In this document: one piece after another, positions 5,209 through 5,612 of the stretch | How the letters are laid out: every line of letters starts with the position of its first letter | Numbering within the stretch: position 1 is the stretch's first letter | Assembly (NCBI GenBank): GCA_016209665.1 | Contig: JACQVT010000260.1 | Coordinates: 1 to 5,612 of the forward strand | Length of the DNA: 5,612 nt | Source: Planctomycetota bacterium | GTDB lineage: Bacteria > Planctomycetota > Phycisphaerae > UBA1845 > PWPN01 | Direction: 5' to 3' | The notes under the pieces: generated by a model | The model's input: the letters and a program-made list of their open reading frames with translations, nothing else | Told to the model about the DNA's origin: nothing | Database searches by the model: none | Program-made: the position numbers and the translations under genes

Positions 5209-5612
5209 ATGAATCGAGCGGTCGCAGCAGTGCTGGCCGGGTGTCTGACGGCGGGTGTCGTGGCCGCGTACGCCGCTGCCCCGCCCAACGTCGTCATCTT
5301 CTATACCGACGACATGGGTTCGGGCGACGTCGCATGCTACGGCGCCAAGGACATCAAAACGCCCAACATCGACGCCCTGGCCGCCTCGGGCATCAAGTTC
5401 AGCGATTACTACGCCCCGGCCCCGATCTGCTCGCCGTCGCGGGCGGCGATGCTGACCGGCCGATACCCGACCCGCTGCGGCATGTCCAGCCGCAAGAACA
5501 TCGCCTCGACGCTGGATGCCCCGGGCCTGCCCGGCCGCGAGATCACCATCGCCGAGCTGGCCCGGACGAAGGGCTACGCCACCGCCGCCTTCGGCAAGTG
5601 GCACCTCGGCTC
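5209..5612 (+). CDS. Secreted sulfatase of arylsulfatase A type, N-terminal part (runs off right edge)
   Basis: 134 full codons are present and the frame is open to the window edge. Residues 1-22 look like a Sec signal peptide with likely cleavage after AYA. The mature protein starts with PPNVVIFYTDDMGSGDVACYG, where D34 and D35 are metal ligands. The signature ICSPSRAAMLTGRYP follows, with C74 the predicted formylglycine site and R78, and then AFGKWHLG with K130 and H132. This start is like arylsulfatase A and galactosamine-6-sulfatase relatives, and unlike the divergent neighbour, so the two are not recent duplicates. The substrate is unknown; roughly two thirds of the protein, including the other metal-binding Asp/Asn and Lys, is missing. 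Like its neighbour it needs a formylglycine-generating enzyme. Confidence 0.93.
   Translation, partial: MNRAVAAVLAGCLTAGVVAAYAAAPPNVVIFYTDDMGSGDVACYGAKDIKTPNIDALAASGIKFSDYYAPAPICSPSRAAMLTGRYPTRCGMSSRKNIASTLDAPGLPGREITIAELARTKGYATAAFGKWHLG

Noticed and set aside
5236..5247. Lipobox-like LAGC (residues 9-12) in the right-hand sulfatase
   Set aside because: The hydrophobic stretch before it is too short for a lipoprotein signal; the hydrophobic region continues to a normal AYA cleavage site.
1..5612. CRISPR array, tRNA, rRNA, transposase or integrase
   Set aside because: No regularly spaced direct repeats, no cloverleaf or rRNA-like sequence and no mobile-element protein were recognised.

Overview
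The window is GC-rich DNA, most likely from a member of the Planctomycetota or a related group such as Verrucomicrobiota or Lentisphaerota. This is inferred from the gene mix: two secreted formylglycine-type sulfatases, a PhyH-family dioxygenase, a lipoprotein with a thrombospondin type 3 calcium-binding stretch, a PocR-like sensor, and REPIN-like paired hairpins between genes. No rRNA or other marker gene is present, so no finer placement is possible.

Layout, left to right. (1) 1-509, minus strand: the N-terminal part of a gene running off the left edge. It encodes a Cys/His-rich, PocR-like sensory domain, with a good candidate promoter at 608-635. (2) 510-1112: about 600 bases with no credible gene. 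It holds a short AT-rich inverted repeat (675-693), a GC hairpin (855-873), a REPIN-like double hairpin (884-994) and a candidate promoter (1021-1049). (3) 1113-1913, plus: an intact phytanoyl-CoA dioxygenase-like Fe(II)/2-oxoglutarate oxygenase. (4) 2073-3500, plus: a lipoprotein with a calcium-binding Asp-rich region and a probable beta-propeller, with a possible promoter of its own overlapping the stop of the gene before it. (5) 3501-3640: a convergent gap occupied by a second double-hairpin repeat. (6) 3641-5104, minus: a complete secreted sulfatase. (7) 5105-5208: a compact divergent control region. (8) 5209-5612, plus: the N-terminal part of a second, different sulfatase running off the right edge.

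How they may work together: the sulfatase pair is divergently arranged around promoters that appear to share their -35 bases, suggesting joint or mutually exclusive control. Both are predicted exported and need a formylglycine-generating maturase, which is not encoded here. Together with an envelope-anchored calcium-binding propeller protein, they fit use of sulfated polysaccharide or glycoconjugate. The oxygenase could act on a small molecule or lipid; its link to the sulfatases is only proximity. The PocR-like gene is transcribed the other way and is probably a separate regulatory unit.

I found no convincing new multi-gene system. The items most worth a second look are the two REPIN-like elements, the shared-core divergent sulfatase promoters, the propeller lipoprotein and the Cys-rich sensor.
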